Source of the DNA: a virus
Length of the DNA stretch: 64,000 bases
Virus record (IMG/VR): IMGVR_UViG_3300042874_000443
Span: 93,409 to 157,408 of that record
Direction: 5' to 3' (one strand)
The notes below the pieces were generated by a model. It saw nothing but the letters and a program-made list of their open reading frames with translations. It was not told where the DNA came from and did not search any database. Below are positions 1 through 7,707 of the stretch, piece after piece (position 1 is the first letter of the stretch; the number at the start of each line of letters is the position of its first letter). Both the position numbers and the translations under genes were made by a program.

Positions 1-228
1 CGCAGCCAGCGTTGGATCGGCGACTACCACAAGATCGACACTGTCGCGTTGGCCACGCCACTTCTCAAGGCGGGACACGTCGCGAACGTCAAGCTCGTGA
101 CGCTGACGGAGCACTTCGGGATCGAGCACGAGGCACATCGCGCGATGGGAGATGCTCGTGCATGCCGTGATGTCTATCTCCGGTTGATGGAGATGTACTC
201 GTCGGTATTCGCCGACACCGTGCACTGA
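1..228 (+). CDS. DnaQ-like (DEDDh) 3'-5' exonuclease, C-terminal fragment
   Basis: The window opens inside this gene; 75 codons remain before the TGA at 226-228. The tail contains HRAMGDA, the Exo III motif (H-x-A-x-x-D) that supplies the last catalytic His and Asp of the DEDDh exonuclease superfamily, after a stretch resembling the helical region that precedes it (TLTEHFGIEHE). Known members are proofreading subunits or RNase T and oligoribonuclease relatives, which use two metal ions to remove nucleotides from 3' ends. In a phage this is most likely a stand-alone proofreading or repair exonuclease. The ExoI and ExoII motifs lie outside the window, so substrate and full length are unknown. 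It converges on the terminase gene with a 2-nt gap. Confidence 0.7.
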   Translation, partial: RSQRWIGDYHKIDTVALATPLLKAGHVANVKLVTLTEHFGIEHEAHRAMGDARACRDVYLRLMEMYSSVFADTVH

Positions 229-230
229 CG

Positions 231-1844
231 CTACAAGAACTTCAGGCTCTGCGTCAGCAGCATCCAGGCGAACCAGCCGAAGATCTGCGCGTGCAAACAA
301 TCGTCGGGCATGGTCGGCGAGTGTCGCCAGACCTTTCGCCCCTGCAAGGTGACCTCTTCGTAGACGTTCAGGATGTCACTGATGGCGGGCTGCGCGTGCA
401 TCAGCTTGGGGTAGACCGCCTGCTTGTGAATCAAGAACCGAGCGTAGTTGTCGATGAGCGTCGTACGGTCGACATGATAGACCATCGCAGCCGGGTTCCA
501 GTCGAACGGCTTGGACAGCGCCATGTAGCGAATGGCGACGACGCGGTGGTCTCCCAAGCGGGCACGTAGGTACGAGTTGCCGATGGCACCTTCGCCGGCG
601 TCGCCGACGAGCATGTTGACACCCCATGCGTTGCACAGCTCGACGATCTCGTCGATCCAACCGATGGCGTGGCCGTTGGGGAAGATCTTGTAGAAGAGCG
701 TCTTCAAGCGCCCGTCGGCCATCTGGCCCCAGATGTGGAGCACCGTCCGGCTCTTGAAGAGGCCCTCGCTGCCTTTGATCTCGGCACCGCCACCGGACCA
801 GTCGACGCCGGCAACGACGCGAGCGATGCCCTCTTTCGACAACGGCAACGGCAGGCGCGTCATCTCGTGGTTCTCGTCGCAGAGAGCCTCGAGAATCTCC
901 TTGGTCAGGAGACGCGCACCTGTCGACGTGCTGACGCCGATGCACTCGTTCAGGAACTTGGCCTCGCCGTAGAGTGGCGAGTCCATCTTGTAGAGGAGCT
1001 TCCCCCAACGTTCGACGGCGGCCTCGTGACCGGGCGAGCCGAGGGGCCACGACGCAGGCACGTTCGTGGGCATGATGGCCTGGCTGACGTGGAAGCCCTT
1101 GATGCCGGCGGCCTTGTCCTTGGCCATGTCGATCCACTGGCCCTTGCGTGGGTCGAGACACTTTCCACAGCTCAGGCAGATCGGTCCGTTCTTGCCGAGC
1201 GCCTTTGTGCTAACGATGAACGTCCACTTGCTGCAACCCTCGCAGCGCATGCACCATTCGGTCTGCGACGACTGCGACCACAAGAACTCGATGGTGTTTT
1301 CCATCGTCTTGGGCGTGCCGGCGTACGCCGAGTACTGGTAGTTCGAGTTGGCCATGCACTCCTCGATGACCGGGATGACGGCCTCGTAGAGGATGTCCTG
1401 AACCTCGTCGAAGCAGCAGCGGTCAGCCGAGTAACCACGAGCGCGGTCAGGGTCATCGAGGGCGTACGTGAACGCCATCTCGGACCCGTTCGTGAGCATG
1501 CGCAGAAGGACGTTGTCGATCGATTCGGGACCGACGAAACCGCGACGAAGATCAGGGCTGTACGCGAGGATCTTCGCGACGCGGGTATGCGAGAACTTGC
1601 GCGTCTGCTCCTGCGACGGAGAGACGTAGTACGACTTGAAGGGCGCCGTGGCGATGGCCTCGGCGATCATGAAGGCCGCCAGCGTGGTCGACTTGGTGAC
1701 CTGCCGTCCCGTCTTCAAGAGAAGGCGGGGGTACTTACCGTCGTACACTGCACCGAACATCGGGTAGTCCACCAACGACAAAGGCTTGCCGTCGACGTAG
1801 AACAACCCCTGCGCGATGGTTGAACGATAAACCTCTTCCGACAT
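231..1844 (-). CDS. phage terminase large subunit (GpA-like)
   Basis: 537 aa, normal size for a TerL packaging motor that cuts concatemeric DNA and pumps it into the procapsid. The ATPase part has a P-loop-like GRQVTKST at residues 46-53 and a Walker B CCFDEVQD at 143-150. Two Cys pairs (CMRCEGC and CLSCGKC, around residues 198-229) form a zinc ribbon of the kind seen in GpA-type terminases. The C-terminal nuclease is suggested by VVAGVDWSG, LVGDAGEG and the late DDCLHA motif. The usual last Gly of the P-loop (GxxxxGKS/T) is Thr here, a variation tolerated in terminases. It starts 25 nt from, and divergent to, the AAA+ gene. No small subunit or portal gene is visible in the window. Confidence 0.9.
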   Translation of the reverse strand: MSEEVYRSTIAQGLFYVDGKPLSLVDYPMFGAVYDGKYPRLLLKTGRQVTKSTTLAAFMIAEAIATAPFKSYYVSPSQEQTRKFSHTRVAKILAYSPDLRRGFVGPESIDNVLLRMLTNGSEMAFTYALDDPDRARGYSADRCCFDEVQDILYEAVIPVIEECMANSNYQYSAYAGTPKTMENTIEFLWSQSSQTEWCMRCEGCSKWTFIVSTKALGKNGPICLSCGKCLDPRKGQWIDMAKDKAAGIKGFHVSQAIMPTNVPASWPLGSPGHEAAVERWGKLLYKMDSPLYGEAKFLNECIGVSTSTGARLLTKEILEALCDENHEMTRLPLPLSKEGIARVVAGVDWSGGGAEIKGSEGLFKSRTVLHIWGQMADGRLKTLFYKIFPNGHAIGWIDEIVELCNAWGVNMLVGDAGEGAIGNSYLRARLGDHRVVAIRYMALSKPFDWNPAAMVYHVDRTTLIDNYARFLIHKQAVYPKLMHAQPAISDILNVYEEVTLQGRKVWRHSPTMPDDCLHAQIFGWFAWMLLTQSLKFL

Positions 1845-1869
1845 ATCAACGGGAACCTAGGAGAATGAG

Positions 1870-3150
1870 ATGAGCACTGCTGACACCAAGACCGTCGTCG
1901 AAGATACCTTCGCGTCGAAGCTCGGCATCGAGATGGTCACGCCCCGCGTCTTCGAAGAGCTGATCGAGCTGAACGCGGGCACGCGCAACGTGGTGTGTGC
2001 AATCGGTCCGTCCGGCATCGGTAAGACTGCGATTCCGACACAGGTTGCGAAGCGACGCAACAACGGAAAGGGCGTGCCCTACGTGCCGCTGCACATGCCG
2101 ACCGCGACACAGGAGGGGTTCTTCATCCCGACCACGGCGAGCGACACGAAGCTGTACTTCGATCAACGCGTGCCCCGCCTGTTCCAGCCGCTCATCGAGT
2201 GGGCCGAGCAGATGGAGAAGAAGTACAAGGGCAAGGTCCCCAAGGACATGTGTCCGATCCTCTCCATCGAGGAGCTGAATCGTGCCGTCGACAAGTCGGT
2301 CACGCGTGCCGCGTTCGTGCTCATCGGCGACCGCATGATCGGTGACATCAAGCTGCACGACTGCATCCAGATCGTCGTGACGATGAATCCGTCCGGTGGT
2401 GGGATGAACGTCAACGAGTTCGAGCGTGACCCGGCGATGCGTCGTCGGCTTCTGCCCGTCGGCGTGGCGTACAACTACGGCGACTTCATGAAGCACGCCA
2501 CCACGGCTGGTTTCCACGAGAACGTCGTCGGACATCTCGGCGCGCAACCGAGCCACGGCTACGACGACCAAGCCGCGCTCGCGGGCAAGGCGTTCGCGTG
2601 CCCGGCGACGTGGGAAACGGTGTCCCGGCTCTGTGTTCAGTTCGAAGACGCGGAGATCCCGCTGAACAGCACGACGGGACGTGCTGCCATCGCAGGCGCC
2701 ATCGGCACCGCGTCGGCGACGGCGTTCCTCGAGTTCGTGCGTGACAACACGCTCGTCGTCACGCCGGACGATGTCCTGACCAACTACGGGCCCGACTCCG
2801 AGACGCGCAAGCGTTTCAAGAAGTACCTCCCCAAGGAGGGTGAGGGACGGTTGGACAAGGTGACCGAGCTGTCGATGGGCTTGGCCACGCGCATCTTCGC
2901 GGACCTCTCGAAGAAGCCCGAGCAGCTCACCAAGCAGCTCTCGCTCTTTGTCAGCGATCTGCCCGAGGAGATCCTGATGTCGTTCATCCAGAAGCTGACC
3001 GACGAGTCCAACCGTCTGGGCAACGACGCGAAGAACTTCCTGCAGAACCTCAACCAGAAGCTGGCGGGTGAGCCTGTCTTCGTCGATGGTCTGAAGCGTC
3101 TGCACCAAGCGAAGATCGCGGCGCAGAAGGAGTCGTCGAACCCGACATGA
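1870..3150 (+). CDS. MoxR-type AAA+ ATPase
   Basis: 426 aa with a Walker A GPSGIGKT at 46-53, a Walker B-like segment LSIEELNRA (normally IDEINRA) and a sensor-type VVTMNP followed by an RRRL arginine cluster, the arrangement of MoxR AAA+ ATPases. MoxR proteins work as chaperone-like remodellers together with VWA-domain partners that use a MIDAS site. The partner is almost certainly the plus-strand gene at 4817, with two opposite-strand genes lying between them. A Shine-Dalgarno AGGAG lies 6 nt before the ATG. In phages such pairs have been suggested to assist assembly or metal-dependent maturation; that role is inference here. Its 3' end meets the converging gene at 3153. Confidence 0.85.
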   Translation: MSTADTKTVVEDTFASKLGIEMVTPRVFEELIELNAGTRNVVCAIGPSGIGKTAIPTQVAKRRNNGKGVPYVPLHMPTATQEGFFIPTTASDTKLYFDQRVPRLFQPLIEWAEQMEKKYKGKVPKDMCPILSIEELNRAVDKSVTRAAFVLIGDRMIGDIKLHDCIQIVVTMNPSGGGMNVNEFERDPAMRRRLLPVGVAYNYGDFMKHATTAGFHENVVGHLGAQPSHGYDDQAALAGKAFACPATWETVSRLCVQFEDAEIPLNSTTGRAAIAGAIGTASATAFLEFVRDNTLVVTPDDVLTNYGPDSETRKRFKKYLPKEGEGRLDKVTELSMGLATRIFADLSKKPEQLTKQLSLFVSDLPEEILMSFIQKLTDESNRLGNDAKNFLQNLNQKLAGEPVFVDGLKRLHQAKIAAQKESSNPT

Positions 3151-3152
3151 GG

Positions 3153-3797
3153 TCATGCGACCCGGGCCAGGTCCCGTTCGGCGCGTGCTCGGCGCTCGCA
3201 GACGTGCAGCTCGACGGCGGCCAACCGTGCGATCTGAACGTCGACGGGCGCTTCTTGAAGCGTGAGCTTCTCGAGGCCGTTCTTGTCGACCTTCGCCCAG
3301 CGCTCCTTGACCTCGTCGGTGAGATGGTCGTGGTGGCGAATGCGGTCGAGCGCGTTCTGCGCGAAGTCGAGCTGTTCAGGCGCGAGAACGAAACCTGCAC
3401 GGTTCAGAATGACACCGGCGTAGGCGCGCGGCTCGCTGCCGACTTCCCACGATGCATCGTTCGCATCGCGGATGATCCATGCCGCCTCGACGACAGCCCA
3501 AGCGAGTCGCGCCGGCGACGCCTCTTCGAGAATGTCGGGGTTGCACGGATGTCCGTCGAACGCGATGGCCGTCTTCTCGAAGACGATGGCGTCCCAGTAG
3601 AACGAGGGCACCAAACGCAGAGCGACGCCTGCCATGACCTTGATGCGGTTCTCCACGGGGAGGTCGACATCTTGGTGCTGCAGTTCGAGCCAGATCGACT
3701 CAGGCTCCCACGCAAGGAAGTCGCCGAGCAGGCGATGCACGGCTTTCATCAGGACGACCGCAGAGGTGTCTGGATTTCGAAGAAGGTCTTTGCTCAC
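3153..3797 (-). CDS. hypothetical protein, possible virion or assembly protein
   Basis: 214 aa with a GTG start preceded by AGAGGT; it follows the 3807-4796 gene by 9 nt in a two-gene minus-strand unit. No family was recognised. The protein is acidic and helical, with an Ala-rich centre (SPARLAWAVVEAAW) and no signal peptide or membrane segment. Its position between terminase and the MoxR/VWA genes, and on the same strand as terminase and the tail genes, fits a head or assembly role, but this is context only. Confidence 0.55.
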   Translation of the reverse strand: MSKDLLRNPDTSAVVLMKAVHRLLGDFLAWEPESIWLELQHQDVDLPVENRIKVMAGVALRLVPSFYWDAIVFEKTAIAFDGHPCNPDILEEASPARLAWAVVEAAWIIRDANDASWEVGSEPRAYAGVILNRAGFVLAPEQLDFAQNALDRIRHHDHLTDEVKERWAKVDKNGLEKLTLQEAPVDVQIARLAAVELHVCERRARAERDLARVA

Positions 3798-3806
3798 GCA
3801 AGACCT

Positions 3807-4796
3807 CTACCGCATCTGCGCCGACAACATGCGCTGCATGTCGACGGGCAAGGTCTCGAGCACCTGCGCGAGACGCATCGGGTCCATGTGGCCGGTAGCG
3901 TCGGACGCTTCGCGGACGATGTCGGAGCCGAGGATGTCGGAGTAGAACGTCGAGGGGTACGACGCGACGCGTTCGATCGGCATGAAGCGACCGGCGAGTG
4001 TGACGCCCTGACCCGCGACCTTGTTCGAGTTGAACACCGTCATCAGCGGGTCGGGCAGCTTGCGGTCGTAGTAGCGGTCGAGACCGGCCAGCGTGTCCAT
4101 CTCGCCGATCGCTTCGGCGAGCTTGATCTGTTGCGCGCGGTCGCGCATTTCGGCAGGCAGTTTCTTCGCTGCGTTGGCGAGCTTCTGGTAGCCGTCCTTG
4201 TGTTCGATGGGCGCAGCTTCGCGCCGGGCTTCGAGCCAGTCGACCAGGGGCTGTCGCTCGGTGACGGTCATGCCCGCCATCTTGCGGATCTCGTCGCGCA
4301 CGCCGACACCGAAGAACGCGGCCTTCTCGACAAGACGTCGGCTCGCCAGAGCGCGATGCGGGATCGAGAGCTTCTGTCCTTCGGTGCGCAGCTTCTCTTC
4401 TGCTTCCTTGACGTGTCCCGCTTCGGTGACGCGAAGACGGCGGATGTCGGGGAGCAGAAAGTGGTCCGCGGGCTCGGGCGCCGCAGCAACCTTCGTTCGA
4501 GCAAAGAGGCTGTCGTCGATGCCGTAGACCTCACACGCTTCCTTGATGACGCGTGTCGCGTGCGCAGGGAAGTTCGGGATGCCTTCGCTGTAGATGCGAG
4601 AGAGCATCGCGTGCTCACGCGAATGGATGGGGAAGGCGCGCTTCTCCGACCATGCGAATGCCGTGTTCGGGAGCTTGTCGTACTCCTCACGGTTCACATC
4701 AATGTCCTGGATCGCCGCAGCGAGCTTGGGACGATCAGAAACACGGCGCACGAGATGCGCCATCACCGGGTCAGAAAACTGGTCCACAACGGCCAT
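3807..4796 (-). CDS. hypothetical protein with capsid-protease/scaffold-like FPI motif
   Basis: 329 aa. The N-terminal part holds LPNTAFAWSEKRAFPIHS then REHAMLS. A pattern of this kind (F-x(5-8)-R-x-F/Y-P-I followed by an H-containing helix) recurs in phage head-maturation and structural proteins, so a structural or procapsid role is possible. The middle is rich in charged helices. It is the first gene of a minus-strand pair with 3153-3797. The motif CCCTATAATT sits directly in front of the ATG (TATAAT ends 6 nt before it), so the transcript may have almost no leader. The family assignment is a weak recollection, not a match. Confidence 0.5.
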   Translation of the reverse strand: MAVVDQFSDPVMAHLVRRVSDRPKLAAAIQDIDVNREEYDKLPNTAFAWSEKRAFPIHSREHAMLSRIYSEGIPNFPAHATRVIKEACEVYGIDDSLFARTKVAAAPEPADHFLLPDIRRLRVTEAGHVKEAEEKLRTEGQKLSIPHRALASRRLVEKAAFFGVGVRDEIRKMAGMTVTERQPLVDWLEARREAAPIEHKDGYQKLANAAKKLPAEMRDRAQQIKLAEAIGEMDTLAGLDRYYDRKLPDPLMTVFNSNKVAGQGVTLAGRFMPIERVASYPSTFYSDILGSDIVREASDATGHMDPMRLAQVLETLPVDMQRMLSAQMR

Positions 4797-4801
4797 GCAG
4801 G

Positions 4802-4811
4802 AATTATAGGG
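4802..4811 (-). promoter_or_regulatory. CCCTATAATT promoter-like motif (copy 1)
   Basis: On the minus strand the motif CCCTATAATT, containing a perfect -10 hexamer TATAAT, lies 6 nt before the ATG at 4796. The same 10-mer occurs at 9117-9126 and 16263-16272, each time in front of a minus-strand virion-type gene. No conserved -35 box was visible among the three. The putative start point would fall at or next to the start codon. Confidence 0.5.
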
Positions 4812-4816
4812 GAAAC

Positions 4817-6265
4817 ATGAAGCTCAAACTCTCGGAGTTCTTCATCTATCTGATCCAAAAGAAGAGCTTCTACGGGCGCCTGGCCTCCAGCCTGGAGCGC
4901 GTGGCTCGGCCGGGGATGGGGACCCTCGCCGTGGGCATCCGGGAGGGCCGGGCCGTGCTGTTCTACGACCCCGAGTTCATCGGGGCGCTCCCTTTCAAGT
5001 CAGCGTCGTTCGCGCTCGAACACGAGCTGCTGCACCTGATGCTCGACCACATCCCGCGGTACCTCGAACTGCTGGCGTTGTGTCCGACCGAGCTGGACCG
5101 CGCGAAGGCAGCCAAGGTCTTCAACATCGCGATGGACTGCGCCATCAACACGATGCTGCGAAAACATGAAGGGTTCGACGAGATCGAGCAGTTCATGAAG
5201 GACCGGATCAAGGCGCAGTATCCGGACGCTGAGGACAGCCCACGTAACGGCATGTGTCTGCCTGAGAAGTGGGACCTTCCGTTGGAAGGCTCGTTCGAGT
5301 TCTACCAGTGGTCGCTGATGCGCAAGGTGAAGGTCATCGACCTCTCCAAGCTCCTCGGCGGAACGGACCACTCCATGTGGACCGACGGGGAGAAAGGCGA
5401 AGAGAACCCCGAGCAGACGTGTCCGGGCGACGGACAAGGTGACGGGCAGGGCAACGACGGAAAGGGCGATCAGGACCCCAAGGGGATGGTCTTCGGGGGT
5501 TCGACGTTCAAGGACATGACGTCCGACGAACTGCTCTCGCAAGCGCACCGCATTCGTGAACAGCTCAAGCAGACGATGCGTTCTGTCGTGCGGTCGATGG
5601 GCGGTATCGGACGTGGAACGTTGCCGGGTGGACTCGAGGAGTGGCTGGAAGCGTATCTGGCCGACCCCATCGTTCCGTGGTGGGAGATCTTCTCGACGCG
5701 CGCGAAGATGTCGCGGACGTCGAAGCACCGGCGCAGTGTTGCACAGCCCAACCGCATGCTCCTCGCGCTCGCCGAAGAGGACGTCTGCATCATCCCGACG
5801 CCTGGGCGTGTTCGTGACAAGGCGTGGCGGGTGTTTCTCTACGTCGATACGTCGGGGTCGATGTCCTCAGAGTCCCTGGAGATCGTCAAGAGCGAGCTGC
5901 AGCACATGCTCGCTGTCGACGAGAACATGGAGATTCGCTACATGCAGGGCGACGCAGCTACGCACATGGATGTGGTCCTGCACTCTGGTGACGAGATTCC
6001 CAAGGAGGTCGTGGGACGCGGCGGCACCGACTTCGACGCGTACTTCATCCACATGAGCCAGTACGTGAAGGACGACGCAAAGTCGCCTGACATCGTCGTG
6101 GTCTACACCGACGGCTATGCACCCTCGGTCGACAAGAAGAATCGACTGCCACAGGAAATCCCGGTTCTGTGGTTGGTCACACCCCATCACAGCGAACACT
6201 TTCACGAAGGGTACGGCGAGATCATCGTCTGCGATCCGTCACATAACGACCGCTACAAGGGTTGA
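4817..6265 (+). CDS. VWA-domain protein with HExxH metallopeptidase-like N-terminus (DUF2201-like)
   Basis: 482 aa from the ATG at 4817; a longer in-frame reading upstream would overlap the opposite gene and was rejected. The N-terminal domain contains HELLH at residues 69-73, the zinc-binding HExxH signature. An acidic Gly-rich linker (GDGQGDGQGNDGKGD) follows around residue 200. The C-terminal domain has DTSGS at 344-348, the metal-ion-dependent adhesion site of von Willebrand A domains. This layout matches the DUF2201 family, which partners MoxR ATPases, here 1870-3150. Together they form a candidate metal-dependent remodelling or processing pair. The substrate is unknown; a virion-assembly role is inferred from the neighbouring terminase. 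Confidence 0.8.
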   Translation: MKLKLSEFFIYLIQKKSFYGRLASSLERVARPGMGTLAVGIREGRAVLFYDPEFIGALPFKSASFALEHELLHLMLDHIPRYLELLALCPTELDRAKAAKVFNIAMDCAINTMLRKHEGFDEIEQFMKDRIKAQYPDAEDSPRNGMCLPEKWDLPLEGSFEFYQWSLMRKVKVIDLSKLLGGTDHSMWTDGEKGEENPEQTCPGDGQGDGQGNDGKGDQDPKGMVFGGSTFKDMTSDELLSQAHRIREQLKQTMRSVVRSMGGIGRGTLPGGLEEWLEAYLADPIVPWWEIFSTRAKMSRTSKHRRSVAQPNRMLLALAEEDVCIIPTPGRVRDKAWRVFLYVDTSGSMSSESLEIVKSELQHMLAVDENMEIRYMQGDAATHMDVVLHSGDEIPKEVVGRGGTDFDAYFIHMSQYVKDDAKSPDIVVVYTDGYAPSVDKKNRLPQEIPVLWLVTPHHSEHFHEGYGEIIVCDPSHNDRYKG

Positions 6266-6268
6266 TAC

Positions 6269-6439
6269 GTGAACTGGGTGGATGACAAAGGCGTCGTTCA
6301 CCACGGTATCGGTATGACACGTATCGAAGGTCATCCGCGCGTGGGAAGAACACGCAAGACACACAAAGTAGTGACGTGCCTATGGTGCGTCCAATCCCCG
6401 TTTCAAAAGCCAAGAAGGATGAGAAGGATAAGAAGATGA
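6269..6439 (+). CDS. small His/Cys protein, outlying member of the TCxxC family
   Basis: 56 aa, GTG start 3 nt after the VWA gene. It carries DDKGVVHH (H11, H12) and then VVTCLWC (C37, C40), the same signatures that define the tandem array at 57.6-61.1 kb. The central Cys found in array members is missing; H22 or H32 might replace it. The tail is very basic (RRMRRIRR). Its TGA overlaps the ATG at 6436 as ATGA, which supports both this gene and that start. It is probably a zinc-binding peptide with a nucleic-acid-binding tail; this is inference. Confidence 0.6.
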   Translation: MNWVDDKGVVHHGIGMTRIEGHPRVGRTRKTHKVVTCLWCVQSPFQKPRRMRRIRR

Positions 6440-7590
6440 TCCACCACAGCGAGAAGGACTACGACGTCGCCCTCGGTGAAGCCACTGCAGGCTTCAAGGC
6501 CAAGCTCGAGGAGATGATCCACAAGACGCAGGGCAGCGCGATGAACGTCATCAACAAGGTGATTCGCGAGACGCCCAACGACCGCATCGCCGATTCAACG
6601 ACGCTGACGTTCGCAACCGACGGCAACGACGCCAAGGCCATCGTCATGGGCCTGCGCAACCGCAAGGCGAAGCACTTCTTCGAGGAGAGCTTGCACAAGA
6701 ACGCACTCGATCAGGTCTGCGAGCGCGCGGGCATTCCGGGAACGTACGTCAACCGGCTACTCGAGCGTCCGAAGTACGGACGCGAGTTGATCGTCGAGAA
6801 TCTGACGCGCATCTACAAGGAGGAGGAGAACAAGAAGCTCCTCATCCGTTCGGTCGGTTCCGAGGTCCGCGGTGTGCTCTCGAACTCGTTCAAGCGCATG
6901 GACTCGGGTCCCATCATCGAGGCGTTCGCGAAGTCGTGCGAGCAGATCGGCGCCGTTCCCGTGGAAGGCATCGGTGGCGATCTTCGCTGGGCAGTGAAGG
7001 CGATCCTGCCGATGGTGTTCCAGCCGGCGACCAAGCGCGGCATGGAAGAGGTTCTGGCGTTCGGGCTTCAGCTCTCGAATTCCGATTTCGGCAAGGGCGT
7101 GCTCGGACTCAACGCGTTCTGTACGCGTCTGGTCTGCACGAACACCGCGACGCTCGAACAGGTCATGCGACAGATCCACCTCGGCAAGCGTCTGTCCGAC
7201 GACATGGAATTCTCCGAGAAGACCTACAAGCTCGACACCGACACGCAAGTCTCGGCCATCCAGGACATGGTCAAGCAGGTGCTGGCGCCCGACAAGGTGA
7301 ACGCCCTCGTCGGTCGTATCGGTGAAGCGCTCGAGGCGCGCATCGATCCGAAGCAGGCGTGGCAAGAGCTGCCCAAGATGGGTCTGCTCAAGGGTGAGAT
7401 CGACAAGGTCAAGGAGCTGTTCATGGACGGCGATGTCGAGATGTTGCCGTCGGGGATGACGCAGGCGCGCCTGTCGAACGCGGTGAGCTGGTTCGCCAAG
7501 AGCGCTCCGACGCCCGAGCGCCGTCTCGAGCTGGAGGAGATCGCCGGCGAGTTGTTGCTGCCGAAGGTGAAGGAGAAGGCCGCAGCTTGA
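6436..7590 (+). CDS. DUF932-family phage protein
   Basis: 384 aa. The start at 6436 is preferred over upstream ATGs (6376, 6382) because AAGGAT lies 6 nt before it and it overlaps the preceding stop as ATGA. The central region (VRGVLSNSFKRMDSGPI, then LRWAVKAILP and a FCTRLVCTNT segment) has the layout of DUF932 proteins, a phage/plasmid family of unknown function often found near recombination genes. The C-terminal third is helical and Lys-rich, with no membrane segment. It is the last gene of the plus-strand run before the terminator at 7667. Confidence 0.7.
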   Translation: MIHHSEKDYDVALGEATAGFKAKLEEMIHKTQGSAMNVINKVIRETPNDRIADSTTLTFATDGNDAKAIVMGLRNRKAKHFFEESLHKNALDQVCERAGIPGTYVNRLLERPKYGRELIVENLTRIYKEEENKKLLIRSVGSEVRGVLSNSFKRMDSGPIIEAFAKSCEQIGAVPVEGIGGDLRWAVKAILPMVFQPATKRGMEEVLAFGLQLSNSDFGKGVLGLNAFCTRLVCTNTATLEQVMRQIHLGKRLSDDMEFSEKTYKLDTDTQVSAIQDMVKQVLAPDKVNALVGRIGEALEARIDPKQAWQELPKMGLLKGEIDKVKELFMDGDVEMLPSGMTQARLSNAVSWFAKSAPTPERRLELEEIAGELLLPKVKEKAAA

Positions 7591-7593
7591 TAC

Positions 7594-7637
7594 GAGCCCT
7601 CTGCCGGAGTCCTTCGGGACGATGAAGGCTTGGGCTC
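7594..7637 (+). ncRNA. candidate structured RNA in 3' region of DUF932 gene
   Basis: Immediately after the DUF932 stop, GAGCCC (7594-7599) pairs with GGGCTC (7632-7637). Inside it GCC (7603-7605) can pair with GGC (7627-7629), and GTCC-TTCG-GGAC (7609-7620) forms a C(UUCG)G tetraloop hairpin. A further CCGC/GCGG hairpin follows before the terminator. The 117-nt gap to the next gene is therefore mostly paired. It could be a 3' UTR stabiliser or a small RNA ending at the terminator; no known RNA class was recognised. Confidence 0.35.
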
Positions 7638-7666
7638 GGATGCCGCGCGCGACTTTGCGGACGTAA

Positions 7667-7704
7667 CCCCCTCGAGCGCGCTGTAGAGGGGGATGTGTTT
7701 TTTT
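7667..7704 (+). terminator. rho-independent terminator
   Basis: CCCCCTC (7667-7673) pairs with GAGGGGG (7686-7692) over a 12-nt loop and is followed after a short spacer by seven T residues (7698-7704). It ends the plus-strand MoxR/VWA/DUF932 side, 3 nt before the converging minus-strand gene. Confidence 0.85.
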
Positions 7705-7707
7705 GGA

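Noticed and set aside
669-1823. Long plus-strand ORF opposite terminase
   Set aside because: Its product is Arg/Asp/Val-rich without motifs, typical of an antisense shadow of a GC-rich gene; terminase motifs are on the minus strand.
4553-4816. N-terminal extension of the VWA protein in the same frame
   Set aside because: It lies entirely over the opposite gene 3807-4796 and has no Shine-Dalgarno; the product starts naturally with MKLKLSEFF at 4817.
3147-4820. 557-aa plus-strand ORF between the MoxR and VWA genes
   Set aside because: Would join the two plus-strand genes, but its composition is that of an antisense shadow and the opposite strand has two proteins with ordinary composition and starts.
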